The notes under the pieces are model-generated. The model worked only from the letters and a program-made list of their open reading frames with translations, ran no database searches and had not been told where the DNA came from. Below, in pieces: positions 30,581 through 39,882 of a stretch of 64,000 nt of DNA (positions are counted from its first letter, which is position 1; each line of letters opens with the position of its first letter). The position numbers and the translations under genes were made by a program. Source of the DNA: Clostridium ragsdalei P11 (GTDB lineage: Bacteria > Bacillota > Clostridia > Clostridiales > Clostridiaceae); assembly GCF_001675165.1 (NCBI RefSeq), contig NZ_LROS01000033.1:124001-188000 (forward strand). The letters are read 5' to 3'.

Positions 30581-30609
30581 AAAACTCCCATCTTCAATAA
30601 AATGGGAGA
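30581..30609 (-). terminator. Hairpin inside the partner-switch gene set
   Basis: On the minus strand CTCCCA pairs with TGGGAG around ~10 bases and is followed by TTTT. It lies between the kinase gene and the chemoreceptor, so it could attenuate transcription of the receptor and STAS genes or mark a unit boundary. Confidence 0.55.
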
Positions 30610-30675
30610 TAAATAGATTTTGTATTTGTATAAGTTTTTTCAAACAATTATAATGATGAATGTTATTGTTATTTC

Positions 30676-31059
30676 CTAGCTAGCCAAGGATTTTTCTATA
30701 ATTAGGGTATTTTGTTTTAATTCAATGTGATCTGAAAGATTCTTAATGAGAAATAATCCTCTTCCTTCATCTTCTAGTATGTTTTCATTATCTAATTGTT
30801 TGTTAATTATTGTATCTTTAAATCCAGTACCACAATCCTTAATTTCAAATTGAACATTTGAATCATCATATACATATTTTAAATAAATAGGTTTGTCCAT
30901 GTTCATATTGTTACCATGCTTAAAGGCATTAGTTAAAGCTTCTGTAAGTATTAGCTTAATATCAAAATTGTACTTTGAAGCATTTAACTCAGCAGTGATT
31001 TTATCGATAATTTGTTTGTACTTGGACAAACCATATAAAATAAATTCATTACTTTTCAT
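30676..31059 (-). CDS. Anti-sigma-type serine kinase (RsbW/SpoIIAB-like, HATPase_c_2)
   Basis: A 127-residue GHKL ATPase. The N box is TEALTNAFKHGN, the G1 box DCGTGF and the G2 box DEGRGLFLIKNLSD. Such kinases phosphorylate a STAS partner at the serine seen in the STAS gene of this cluster, and may bind a sigma factor. The gene starts 15 bases after the phosphatase stop and is preceded by GGAGGATAT. Together with its neighbours it makes a phosphatase-kinase-antagonist trio. Confidence 0.9.
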   Translation of the reverse strand: MKSNEFILYGLSKYKQIIDKITAELNASKYNFDIKLILTEALTNAFKHGNNMNMDKPIYLKYVYDDSNVQFEIKDCGTGFKDTIINKQLDNENILEDEGRGLFLIKNLSDHIELKQNTLIIEKSLAS

Positions 31060-31074
31060 ATATATCCTCCAAAA

Positions 31075-32583
31075 TCATTTTATTTCCAAAGCGATTATTG
31101 TACTGTCATCTTTTAATGCTCCGGTTTCATTGATTATGTCATTTAATTTAGCTTTCAAGTAAGTTATAAATTCAGTTAATGTGTGTGATTTAAGATAATT
31201 TTTTCTAATTTCATTATCATTAAATATGAAGTCTAACCCATCCGTAGGAAAATAAAATCTATCACCTTCTTTAAAGGAAATCACATTTTCATCAAATACT
31301 GCATCTTGAAACATACCTAGAAAAGGACCTTTAACTATGAATTCTTGTGGATTGCAGTTGCTTTTTTGAAACATAAACTGGCTTATCCCAGCACCTGCTA
31401 CTCTTGCTTCATTTTTCTTAAAATCTAAACTAAAACAGCAAGCAGCGATGCAGTGGTTGTCACTTAAATAGTCAGCAATTTTTTTATTTAAAATTTTAAC
31501 TATTTCAAGTGGATCACAGCTTGTTAAAATTGCTTCACGAAATAAAACAAAAAATGCTAGTACGTTAAGGGCTGCTGTAATTCCTTTGCCACTAACATCT
31601 CCAATTATTCCAAGAATTAAATCTTCGTTTACCTTGTATAACCTAAAAAAGTCTCCACTTACTGTTTTAGCAGGCATGTACAGACTTTCTAATTGAAGTT
31701 TTTCAGGTATAGGAGATACATCTTCAATGTATTTTCTTTGAAGCTTAGATGCTTCATTTAGTCTCCTTTTCATATCAGAAATATTTCTAATTATTGCTTG
31801 AATCGCAGGGCTGCCTTTATACATTAAATAACTTGCTGATATTTCTACATCTATTAGGGTATTACCATAGCGTACAATTTTATAGTCAGATATGGATTTA
31901 GATTTTTTACCTTCTAATATCTGTTTCATCCGCTTGTGAGCAGTTTTTATAAATTCCTTTGATATATATTTATAAATATTTTCTCCAATTATCTTATCAT
32001 AGTCTGTACCAACTAAATTACAGGCTTTGTGATTTGCCAGTACAATTTTATTATCTACTGTTATAATGATTGCTTCTGGTGAAAGATTAATAATTTTGCG
32101 GTACCTTTCTTCACTTTCTCTAATTGTATTTGCCAATATTTTTTTCTTGGTAATATCTTTTTGCTGTTCTACAATAAATGCTACTTTTCCCAAATTGTCC
32201 ATCACAGGATTATAAGTGCAATCCATAAATTTGTTATACTCTGGAAAATACCTTTCTATTCTTATTAGCTTTTTAGTTCTAAGGGCTTCTTCTAAACCGC
32301 AGTTTTTGCAGTTTTCTTTCATGTTTAAAATTTCAAAACACTTTTTACCTTTAACTTCATCTTTAGTTTTTTTATAAAACTTACATCCAGCTTCATTAAA
32401 AAATAGGATTCTACCATTGGAGTCAAAAACCTTTATAATATCAGTAATACCTTTTAAGACTCCTTCTAAAATCCATAAGTTATAATTTTCTTTATGTGCT
32501 TTACGTTTAGTAAAGCATTTTAAACTATCTAGGTAAAGTGTTCCTTTGTGATAAAGTTCACTTTCTCCTGATTTATAGTTCAA
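31075..32583 (-). CDS. PAS-PAS-SpoIIE (PP2C) phosphatase, RsbU-like
   Basis: A 502-residue soluble protein. The first PAS region (about 45-150) contains a cysteine cluster (CFEILNMKENCKNCG) that could bind a metal or sense redox. A second PAS region (about 155-280) follows, then a SpoIIE/PP2C phosphatase (about 300-500) with SGDFFRLY, GDVSGKGITAALN and PTDGLDF. It would dephosphorylate the STAS partner in response to what the PAS domains sense. It starts at a TTG after AGAGGTGG and is the first gene of the minus-strand set. No transmembrane segment is present. Confidence 0.9.
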   Translation of the reverse strand: MNYKSGESELYHKGTLYLDSLKCFTKRKAHKENYNLWILEGVLKGITDIIKVFDSNGRILFFNEAGCKFYKKTKDEVKGKKCFEILNMKENCKNCGLEEALRTKKLIRIERYFPEYNKFMDCTYNPVMDNLGKVAFIVEQQKDITKKKILANTIRESEERYRKIINLSPEAIIITVDNKIVLANHKACNLVGTDYDKIIGENIYKYISKEFIKTAHKRMKQILEGKKSKSISDYKIVRYGNTLIDVEISASYLMYKGSPAIQAIIRNISDMKRRLNEASKLQRKYIEDVSPIPEKLQLESLYMPAKTVSGDFFRLYKVNEDLILGIIGDVSGKGITAALNVLAFFVLFREAILTSCDPLEIVKILNKKIADYLSDNHCIAACCFSLDFKKNEARVAGAGISQFMFQKSNCNPQEFIVKGPFLGMFQDAVFDENVISFKEGDRFYFPTDGLDFIFNDNEIRKNYLKSHTLTEFITYLKAKLNDIINETGALKDDSTIIALEIK

Positions 32584-32790
32584 AGTATACCACCTCTGTA
32601 CACACTAAATAATAAAAATAATTTTTGAAGATTATGGGACTGAATACTACCAACATAAATGATATACTCTAATGATACAATAATTATATGTTTTTTTAAA
32701 GCTATATTGTATTTAATTTCACTAATAAGAATTAAATAAATATGTTTACATTAAATTCAATACCATTAAATTATATATAAGAGTAAAATT

Positions 32791-32836
32791 AATGCACTAA
32801 TTATAAATTTTTATAATTAGTGCATTAATTTTATTA
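32791..32836. terminator. Perfect AT-rich hairpin upstream of the phosphatase gene
   Basis: AATGCACTAATTATAA pairs perfectly with TTATAATTAGTGCATT across four bases. There is a T-rich tail on the plus side. No plus-strand gene ends here, so its role is unclear; it could be a small-RNA terminator or part of a repeat. The surrounding 32584-32910 holds no gene. Confidence 0.5.
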
Positions 32837-32911
32837 AATAATAATATAGATAATATAGTAATACTATAGGTTTTCTAAGTGGAAGCTAGATTTATATATA
32901 ACTTAACTTTT

Positions 32912-33112
32912 GTAAGTTAAGAATTAATAATGAAAAATTAATAGTAAAGGATGATTTTTAGCTGTTGCAAAAAATCTTTAAATTTATATGAATCAGCAAT
33001 GTTTCGCTTTAGCGAAACGAGTGGTGAAAAGCTTAATCAAAGATTTTTTGTAGTGTAACGGAGAAAAGTCCGCATTAACTATTAATTCTTCATTCTTAAC
33101 TATTAATTAAAA
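32912..33112. repeat. MITE-like non-coding element
   Basis: About 200 bases with related terminal inverted repeats: GTTAAGAATTAATAATGAAA at the left and, reversed, GTTAAGAATGAAGAATTAAT at the right. The interior pairs as well (CAAAAAATCTTTAA with TTAATCAAAGATTTTTTG, and GTTTCGCTTTAGCGAAAC as a central hairpin). It has no ORF. Ends and inner symmetry are typical of a non-autonomous element, but no transposase or clear target-site duplication is visible. Confidence 0.6.
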
Positions 33113-33166
33113 AATTTTTCTCCACCATGTTGCGAAAATCTTAAATTTGAGGCAGGGTGATAAATA

Positions 33167-33535
33167 TTGTCCCATAGAAAAATAATTGAAGATTATTATT
33201 GTGATGTAAATAATTTAGCAGAGCTATTATCCAAATTAACTAATTCCTACAGACTGCTAATAGGTGGAGCTGGAGAATTAAATTCCATAGCAGGAGTGCA
33301 TAAAGGTGAAGTTAAAGATTCTTTAAAGAGAGTATATAAGCTTGGAAATGTAATTGATAAAGTTGTGGATACATTAAAGGATTCTACTGAAGTATACTCA
33401 GAATACTGTAAACTTACTACTGAAGTTATAAAAGAAAAAATGCAAATTAAATATGTGGAAACAGAAATAGATGAAGAATTGTTTCTAAATAATTTAGATG
33501 ATATGGATGAGGATGATGATACAAAAGGAGATTAA
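33167..33535 (+). CDS. Hypothetical acidic-tailed protein
   Basis: A 122-residue protein that I cannot place. It is predicted helical (NNLAELLSKLTNSYRLL, DSLKRVYKLGNVIDKVVDTLKD) and ends in a strongly acidic tail (DDMDEDDDTKGD). It starts at a TTG after GGCAGGGTGA. The gene stands between a MITE-like element and its own terminator, convergent with pssA. There is no signal peptide or membrane segment. Confidence 0.65.
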   Translation: MSHRKIIEDYYCDVNNLAELLSKLTNSYRLLIGGAGELNSIAGVHKGEVKDSLKRVYKLGNVIDKVVDTLKDSTEVYSEYCKLTTEVIKEKMQIKYVETEIDEELFLNNLDDMDEDDDTKGD

Positions 33536-33563
33536 GTAAAATACATTTTTACTTAATCTCTTT
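33528..33563. terminator. Bidirectional terminator overlapping the stop codon
   Basis: GAGATTAAGTAAAA pairs with TTTTACTTAATCTC, starting within the last codons of the hypothetical gene, and is followed by TTTT. It can also end convergent pssA. Confidence 0.88.
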
Positions 33564-33588
33564 TATAAAATGTGGTTATTTACTAAAA

Positions 33589-34110
33589 TTAAAACTTCTT
33601 AAACCTATATTTACAAATCATAAGGTAAGAAAGTATTATGACAAGTAAAATGGTAAATTCTGCAGGAACAGGATGTCTAAATGTAATCAGACAATATAAA
33701 GCCATAAACATACCTGCAAAAGTTATTGGAATACCAAAAAATTGTCCATCAAAATCAGTAATGTTAAATCTTGCAAGTCTATATGCTCCGCATATTGGTA
33801 ATAACAATACTAACATATAACCTAATAATCCAAAAGTAGAAAAGTTATAGATATTAAATGTAAGAACTGATGGGGCAACTCCAAAAGAAACTAAATCTGC
33901 AAGGGAATCCAGTTGTTTACCTAATTCACTGGACACTTTTAAAAATCTAGCAACTCTTCCATCATATCTATCAGCTAAACATGCAAGTAGTATAAATATA
34001 CCGGCCCATAAATAATTTTCCTGAAAAGACATCATTAGAGACATTACACCACAACTAAGATTAGCAAACGTAAACGCATTAGGCACTGAACTTCTAGCTA
34101 TTTTAGCCAC
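33589..34110 (-). CDS. pssA: CDP-diacylglycerol-serine O-phosphatidyltransferase
   Basis: This enzyme makes phosphatidylserine, precursor of phosphatidylethanolamine, in the membrane. The 173-residue protein has the CDP-alcohol phosphotransferase motif DRYDGRVARFLKVSSELGKQLD and several membrane segments, with the NAFTFANLSCG opening of the PssA group. AAGGAG overlaps the GTG at 34119, so the GTG at 34110 (MAKIARSSVPN) is the better start. It is divergent from a TVP38 gene across ~380 bases. No psd gene is next to it. Confidence 0.92.
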   Translation of the reverse strand: MAKIARSSVPNAFTFANLSCGVMSLMMSFQENYLWAGIFILLACLADRYDGRVARFLKVSSELGKQLDSLADLVSFGVAPSVLTFNIYNFSTFGLLGYMLVLLLPICGAYRLARFNITDFDGQFFGIPITFAGMFMALYCLITFRHPVPAEFTILLVIILSYLMICKYRFKKF

Positions 34111-34490
34111 TGTGACCACTCCTTAAAAATAACAAAATTAAATTATATTCCCTTAACTTATTAAAAAGTATATAATTGCATAAGATAATTATACCTCATT
34201 TTATGAAAATAGTTAAGTACATAGTCTGTGTCTTTTCTATGACAAACTTGTAAATTTTTTGTTAAAAACATACAAGAAACTTCAATTCACAACTAAAATC
34301 ATTTTGGAAAAGTCTTTAATGTAATAAATAGGTCATACATTTTCTATTGAATATTTATCAAAAGTATGTAAATATTACATGTATAAGTTATAATACTAAA
34401 AACTATATACAGAATTTACCTTTTATTTTATTATATATTTAGTAATTTAATTTGTCTTTTAAAATTAAAAAAAAGGATAGTTGTTAATTT
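34111..34490. other. Divergent promoter region between pssA and the TVP38 gene
   Basis: An AT-rich region with no gene. TATAAT at 34389-34394 is a possible plus-strand -10, with no good -35. I see no conserved RNA element. Confidence 0.4.
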
Positions 34491-35159
34491 ATGAGAAATA
34501 GTAAAGAAAGTATTTTTAAGTGTTTGATAGTATCTTTTTTGATTTTTACTATTATATTTATTTTATACAAATATAAAGGAAATTTATATAGGATAAGTAT
34601 GGATAGCATTAGAAGTTATATACAGAGTTACGGAAAGTTTTCAGATATTATTTTTATTTTAATTTATACTATAAGACCTGTAGTACTTATACTGCCAGCA
34701 TCTCTTATGTCAATAATTGCGGGGAGCATATTTAATTCATATATGGCTCTTTTGCTCAGTATGATCGGATGCTTTGGATCAGCTACACTAGCTTTCTTTT
34801 TATCCAGATTTTTAGGCCGATCTTTTGTAAATAAGATTCTTAAAGGAAAGGCTTTAACGTTAAATGACAATATAGAAAAGTATGGATTTAGGATTATGAC
34901 TGCAATGAGATTAAGTTTTGTATTCCCCTATGATCCACTTAGTTATGCTGCAGGACTTACAAAAATTAAATATAGAGATTTTATTTTTGGAACTTTAATA
35001 GGAATTTTACCTGAAATGATAACCTATTCCTTAATAGGAGGAAATTTGACAAGGCCGTTTTCATTTAAATTTATATTGCCCATAATAGTTTTATTTATTA
35101 TATCATCCATTTCTATATATATGCATAAAAAAAAGTCTAAAGATACCAATAATTTATAA
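34491..35159 (+). CDS. TVP38/TMEM64 family membrane protein
   Basis: A 222-residue protein with about six hydrophobic segments and the VTT (SNARE-associated/DedA-like) signature: RPVVLILPASLMSIIAGSIF, GSATLAFFLSRFLGRSFV, then RLSFVFPYDPLSYAAGLTKI and GILPEMITYSLIGG. Relatives are linked to lipid scrambling and envelope homeostasis; the activity of this member is unknown. It lies divergently to pssA, a phospholipid gene, which is suggestive only. Confidence 0.85.
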   Translation: MRNSKESIFKCLIVSFLIFTIIFILYKYKGNLYRISMDSIRSYIQSYGKFSDIIFILIYTIRPVVLILPASLMSIIAGSIFNSYMALLLSMIGCFGSATLAFFLSRFLGRSFVNKILKGKALTLNDNIEKYGFRIMTAMRLSFVFPYDPLSYAAGLTKIKYRDFIFGTLIGILPEMITYSLIGGNLTRPFSFKFILPIIVLFIISSISIYMHKKKSKDTNNL

Positions 35160-35291
35160 GTAACATAATCTTTAGATTAGGACATAATAAATATGAAATT
35201 CAATTTAAGGCATTTGAAAGAAAATAACAAGTCAAATATGTTAGCATACTAACTAGTTATTTCTTTGAAAATGCCTAAAGGGGTGTTTGAA

Positions 35292-35720
35292 ATGAAAGTT
35301 AAAGATATAATGACTAAATCTGTAATAAGTTTAAATGATGACGATACTGTGGAAAAAGCAGCACAAATTATGCAGCAAAATAATATAGGAGCTGTTCCAG
35401 TTTGTAAAAATGGAAAAGTTATAGGAATTGTGACAGATAGGGATATAGCTATAAGATCAGCATCCCAGAGTGGAGGCGCTGAATCCAAATTTGTAAGAGA
35501 TATTATGTCGGCAAATCCTGTAACTGGATCACCTGATATGAATTTAGAAGATGCATCTAGAGTAATGAGTGACAAGCAAATAAGAAGGTTACCTATTGTT
35601 GAAAATAAAAATGTAGTTGGAATGGTATCTTTGGGAGATCTAGCAGTAAATCCTAAATCAAACACTCAGGCAGGAGATGCCTTGAGTAGTATATCGGAAA
35701 ATAACTACTCAGCATTCTAG
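35292..35720 (+). CDS. Two-CBS-domain protein
   Basis: A 142-residue protein made of a tandem CBS pair (Bateman module). CBS1 contains MKVKDIMTKSVISLNDDDTV and GIVTDRDIAIR; CBS2 contains VRDIMSANPVTGSPDMN and GMVSLGDLAV. Such stand-alone pairs bind adenosine nucleotides; the target is not known. AAAGGGG fits the ATG at 35292, not the TTG at 35265. A perfect terminator follows. There are no obvious functional partners. Confidence 0.92.
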   Translation: MKVKDIMTKSVISLNDDDTVEKAAQIMQQNNIGAVPVCKNGKVIGIVTDRDIAIRSASQSGGAESKFVRDIMSANPVTGSPDMNLEDASRVMSDKQIRRLPIVENKNVVGMVSLGDLAVNPKSNTQAGDALSSISENNYSAF

Positions 35721-35736
35721 AATTTAATAATTTGTA

Positions 35737-35782
35737 AATAAATCCACAAGATTTACAAGTAATCTTGTGGATTTATTACTTT
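35737..35782 (+). terminator. Terminator after the CBS gene
   Basis: AATAAATCCACAAGATT pairs perfectly with AATCTTGTGGATTTATT, followed by ACTTTA. A 17-bp stem. Confidence 0.85.
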
Positions 35783-35857
35783 AGGTGATATAATATCAGG
35801 TGATATATTTAAATAAAGAATCAAGGTTTGTAATTTATATAATTAGAGGAGTTTAAT

Positions 35858-36754
35858 ATGAATAAAGTGAAATTTATTTATAATCCATATTCAGGAGAAA
35901 ATACAATAATATCGAATATAGATAAAGTTATTATGATACATCAAAAATATGGTTATGAAATAGTTCCTTTTAGAATAAGTTTTGAATTTGACATAAAAAA
36001 GGCATTTGAAGATATAGATGAAACTTACAAATACATACTAATAGCTGGAGGGGATGGAACAGTAGACAATGTTGTAAATTGTATGAAAAGGTTAAATATA
36101 GATATGCCTATAGCCATACTTCCAGTAGGAACTGCCAATGATTTTGCTAAATTTATAGGAATGCCGCAAAACATTAAAAAGGCCTGCCAACAGATAGTAA
36201 ACAGTGTTCCTAAAAAATTAGATTTAGGAAAGGTAAACGACAAATATTTCATAAATGTTGCTAGTACGGGACTATTTACGGATGTATCTCAAAAAACAGA
36301 TGTAAATTTGAAAAATACTATGGGAAAGTTAGCCTATTATGTTAAAGGGTTAGAATAACTTCCAAATTTAAGAAAACTTAAGGTGAAAGTCAAGTCTGAG
36401 AACGCAATTTTTGATGGTGACATGTATCTTATGCTCATATTTAATGGACAGATGGCAGGAAACTTTAAGTTTGCATATAAAGCTGAAATTCAAGATGGAC
36501 TTTTAGATGTAATTATAATAAAAGCAGGAATGATAAAGGATATTATAGCACTATTTATAAAAATGTTAAGAGGAGATCACTTGGAAGATACTTCTGGACT
36601 TATATACTTTAAATCAAATAAAATAGAAGTGTATTGTGATGAAGATATAGTCACTGACATAGATGGTGAAAGGGGACCGGATTTCCCACTTGTTATAGAG
36701 TGTATTAAAGGCGGAATGGAAGTTTTAGGATTAAAAGATGAGATAAAATTATAA
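35858..36754 (+). pseudogene. Diacylglycerol/lipid kinase (YegS/DagK-like) gene interrupted by one in-frame stop
   Basis: Both halves lie in the same frame. The first (166 residues) has the kinase core with AGGDGTVDNVVN and PVGTANDFAKFIG. It stops at TAA (36356-36358), directly after YYVKGLE. The next codons read LPNLRKLKVKVK and continue through IFNGQMAGNFKFA to the normal C-terminus at 36754. Homologues commonly have a glutamine where the stop is (KGxEQxPN), so a single CAA-to-TAA change explains it. The C-terminal half could re-initiate at the GTG at 36383, but I see no strong ribosome site. It is either a recent pseudogene, a strain-level lesion or a sequencing error. Confidence 0.9.
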
Positions 36755-36833
36755 ATTTATTTAAAAATAGTAATATAAGATAGGCGATATTAATAAATAT
36801 AATTAGAATACTATTAATAAAGAAGGAGAATAT

Positions 36834-37529
36834 ATGGCATTCTACGTTTATGTTTTTTTATTACTTATCATGTTTATAATGCTCTTTAGAGGAGCTATTT
36901 TAATTAGATTTTTATCGGATAAAATAAAAGTTGTAGCTTTTATTATTATAGGGGCTATGTTGTTAAGGTACATTTCTATTTTTATCATGTACTTTTCCAG
37001 TAGTATGAAATATTTATATTTGCTGAAAGTTCCCTTTTTCTTGAACTTACTATCAGTTCCAATTATAGTTTTTACAGTGCTCTATATTTTTGTAAGAAAA
37101 GATAATGTTAAGTTTTATTACATATTTATAATAACTGCAGTACTTTGTGCTGCATATGCTATGATGATGTATAAGTGTGAAGCTGTACTGCAAAACTTAG
37201 AGGAATACAAGTTTATTTTAGGATATACTCTCGTTTTATCAAATCAATATATATACTGGGGGTACTTGGTATTTAATACTTTAGTAATATTTTTTGTTTT
37301 GGGATTTGTTAAAAAAACTAATGCCAACAAACTTGGTATATACATGGTATTGTTGGCAGCTTGCATAACTATATCAGAGCTCATAGCATGGCTTATGGGT
37401 ATTAGAGTTTTAGCAGAAAATATACTTGGAGATGTAGGCTGGATTGTTGTTTTCATATATGCTTTGAATAAAGTGAAAAAAACATCTGATAGCCTTAATT
37501 ATAAAGCTCCTAGTAAAGTATCTAGGTAA
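36834..37529 (+). CDS. Seven-helix membrane protein of unknown function
   Basis: A 231-residue protein with about seven hydrophobic segments and short charged loops (FLSDKIKVVAF, RKDNVKFYYIF, KKTNANKLGIYM), ending in a basic tail. I recognise no family. AAGAAGGAGAATAT gives a strong ribosome site for the ATG at 36834. It lies ~80 bases after the broken lipid-kinase gene on the same strand and runs directly into the first giant palindrome, which overlaps its stop codon. Confidence 0.65.
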   Translation: MAFYVYVFLLLIMFIMLFRGAILIRFLSDKIKVVAFIIIGAMLLRYISIFIMYFSSSMKYLYLLKVPFFLNLLSVPIIVFTVLYIFVRKDNVKFYYIFIITAVLCAAYAMMMYKCEAVLQNLEEYKFILGYTLVLSNQYIYWGYLVFNTLVIFFVLGFVKKTNANKLGIYMVLLAACITISELIAWLMGIRVLAENILGDVGWIVVFIYALNKVKKTSDSLNYKAPSKVSR

Positions 37530-37753
37530 AAAATAACTTATGCTCCGAACATTTTTACAACATTCAGTACGTTAAATATTTTGATAAGTCTAAGCAAAAA
37601 ATCCTAAAAATCTAAGAACTTTTGAAAACTCGTACCTCAAACAATTCAAAAGTTCTAAGATTTTTTTAAGAATTTTTTACTAAGACTTATATGCAAAATA
37701 TTTAAAAGTGCTTCATTATTGTAAAAATGTTTCTGCGCATAAGTTATTTTTTA
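37529..37753. repeat. Giant palindrome 1 (~225 nt)
   Basis: Arms of about 100 bases pair along their length with small bulges. Paired blocks from outside in: AAAAAATAACTTATG/CATAAGTTATTTTTT, GAACATTTTTACAA/TTGTAAAAATGTTT, TTAAATATTTTG/CAAAATATTTAA, AAGAACTTTTGAA/TTCAAAAGTTCTAAG. The loop contains AACTCGTACCTCAAAC (37627-37642). There is no ORF. The same loop, reversed, is in the palindrome that follows, and arm fragments occur near 7.7 and 24.3 kb. Confidence 0.8.
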
Positions 37754-37756
37754 AGC

Positions 37757-38030
37757 TAGAAATTTTATATGTAATTATTCTAATAGAAGTTTCATCTTAT
37801 ACATAACATATAATAACAAAATTGAAGGCATATTAAAAAACTTTTCCATAAGTCTTAGCGAGGTATTTTAGAAAATCTTAGAAGCTTAGATATGTTTGAG
37901 GTACGAGTTTAGCTAAGGTCTTTAGATTTTCAAAATACCGAGCTTTAGACTTAGTAAAAGTTTTTTACGTGGTGAAATTTGTTATTATATAGCTTGGTAT
38001 AAGTTTAACTTCTAATCGAAAAATTTTATG
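37757..38030. repeat. Giant palindrome 2 (~270 nt)
   Basis: A second foldback, adjacent to the first. Its paired blocks include ATATAATAACAAA/TTTGTTATTATAT, TAAAAAACTTTT/AAAAGTTTTTTA, TAAGTCTTAGC/TTAGACTTAG-type arms, and GAGGTATTTT/AAAATACC. The loop GTTTGAGGTACGAGTTT (37894-37910) is the reverse complement of the loop of palindrome 1. The arm sequences differ, so it is not a simple tandem copy. It ends just before the ygiQ stop codon on the minus strand. Confidence 0.75.
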
Positions 38031-38037
38031 AAATTTC

Positions 38038-39882
38038 TTACTTAGAGCTCTTATGGATGCTTTTATGATGGCGTCTTCTTGGAGGATTTTTCGGTATTAA
38101 GCAGTGGGGGCTAGATCCAATTAGATCTTCACGACCACATTTTATTAAAGCCTCTTTTACTAAATTGTAATTTTTCGGGACAGAAAATTGTAAAAGTGCT
38201 CTTTGCTCATTTTTTTCTTTTTGTGATTTAGGTACATATACTTTCTCACCACTTAAAGGATTAATGCCTGTATAGTACATAGTTGTAGATAAACTACCAG
38301 GTGTAGGATAAAAGTCCTGAACTTGTTCAGGGGTATAACCCATGCTTTTTATATACTCAGCTAGTTCTATAGCTGCATTTAAATCACTCCCTGGGTGACT
38401 GGACATGAGGTAAGGAACTAGATATTGTTTCTTATTTATTTTTTTATTTATTTCAAAATATTTTTTCACAAATTTATTGTATACGTCCATCTTAGGTTTT
38501 CCCATTTGATTTAGAACCCTCTCGCTTATATGTTCGGGAGCTACTTTTAATTGTCCACTTATGTGGTATTTACATAAGTCTTCAAAAAAATCTGTATTTT
38601 TATCATTTATTAGATAGTCATATCTTATTCCTGAACGTATGAATACCTTTTTTATACCAGGAATTTTTCTTATTTTTCTCAATAGATTTAAGTATTCACT
38701 ATGATCTATAATTAAGTTTTTGCAGGGAGAAGGGAAGAGACATTGCCTGTTTTTACACACTCCCGCCTTTTCTTGTATTTTGCATGCCTTATGCCTAAAA
38801 TTTGCAGTAGGACCTCCTACATCATGTATGTATCCTTTAAAATCATCTAAAGTAGTTAATAATTTAGCTTCATCAATTATAGATTTTTCACTCCTATTTT
38901 GGACAGTTCTACCCTGATGAAAAGTAAGAGCGCAAAAAGAGCAGCCGCCATAACAACCCCTGTGGCTTGTAATTGAGAAACTTACTTCTTTTATAGCAGG
39001 TATTCCACCAAGTTTTTCATATATAGGGTGGTATGTTCTCATGTAGGGTAAATCATATACTATATCCATTTCCTCTTCTGTTAATGGAAACTGTGGTGGA
39101 TTTTGGACAACATAATGATCTCCATGTTTTTGTATTAAGGTTTTCCCCCTTAATGCGTCTTGTTCGTAATATTCTAGTTTATAGCTTTCAGCATAAGCAC
39201 CTTTTTCTTGTGTTACTTTTTCAAAAGAAGGTACTTCCACATAGTCTTTTATGAATGCTTTATCTTTGCAAGGGTATACTGTACCTCTTACATCTGTAAT
39301 TTTGTGGATATCCATTCCGTATTTTAATAGGTTTGCCACTTGTACTATGGTTTTTTCTCCCATACCATATATGAGTAGATCTGCCTTTGAATCTAAAAGA
39401 ATACTTCTTCTTACATTATCACTCCAGTAATCATAGTGGGCAAATCTCCTTAAGCTGGCTTCTATTCCACCAATTACTATTGGAACATCCTTATAGGCTT
39501 CTCTTGCCCTATTACAGTATACTATTACAGCTCTGTCGGGTCTGTAACCAGATTTACCTCCTGGGGAGTAAAGATCTTCATGCCTTTTTTTCTTTGATGC
39601 GGTATAATGATTTACCATAGAATCCATATTCCCAGAGTTTATTAAAAAAGCTAATTTAGGTTTTCCAAGCTTCATAAAATCATTTGCATTTTTCCAGTTA
39701 GGCTGAGCTATTATTCCTACTTTAAAACCTTCATTTTCTAACACCCTTGATATTATAGCTGAGCCGAAAGAAGGATGATCTACGTAAGCATCTCCTGTTA
39801 TAAGGACAAAATCCAACTGACTTATATTTCTTGCTTTCATGTCATCTTTACATATAGATAAAAAACTAGTATTTAAATTCAA
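38038..39882 (-). CDS. YgiQ family radical SAM protein
   Basis: A 614-residue protein of the UPF0313/YgiQ family. The N-terminal part has [21 protein letters not shown] and [15 protein letters not shown], and the radical SAM cluster motif is [18 protein letters not shown]. Further cysteines appear in the [19 protein letters not shown] segment, and the SHPGS and [17 protein letters not shown] segments near the C-terminus are conserved in the family. Function is unknown. It begins at a TTG after GGAG. The 3' end abuts a giant palindrome. It is divergent from the M-box transcript. Confidence 0.92.
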   Translation of the reverse strand: MNLNTSFLSICKDDMKARNISQLDFVLITGDAYVDHPSFGSAIISRVLENEGFKVGIIAQPNWKNANDFMKLGKPKLAFLINSGNMDSMVNHYTASKKKRHEDLYSPGGKSGYRPDRAVIVYCNRAREAYKDVPIVIGGIEASLRRFAHYDYWSDNVRRSILLDSKADLLIYGMGEKTIVQVANLLKYGMDIHKITDVRGTVYPCKDKAFIKDYVEVPSFEKVTQEKGAYAESYKLEYYEQDALRGKTLIQKHGDHYVVQNPPQFPLTEEEMDIVYDLPYMRTYHPIYEKLGGIPAIKEVSFSITSHRGCYGGCSFCALTFHQGRTVQNRSEKSIIDEAKLLTTLDDFKGYIHDVGGPTANFRHKACKIQEKAGVCKNRQCLFPSPCKNLIIDHSEYLNLLRKIRKIPGIKKVFIRSGIRYDYLINDKNTDFFEDLCKYHISGQLKVAPEHISERVLNQMGKPKMDVYNKFVKKYFEINKKINKKQYLVPYLMSSHPGSDLNAAIELAEYIKSMGYTPEQVQDFYPTPGSLSTTMYYTGINPLSGEKVYVPKSQKEKNEQRALLQFSVPKNYNLVKEALIKCGREDLIGSSPHCLIPKNPPRRRHHKSIHKSSK

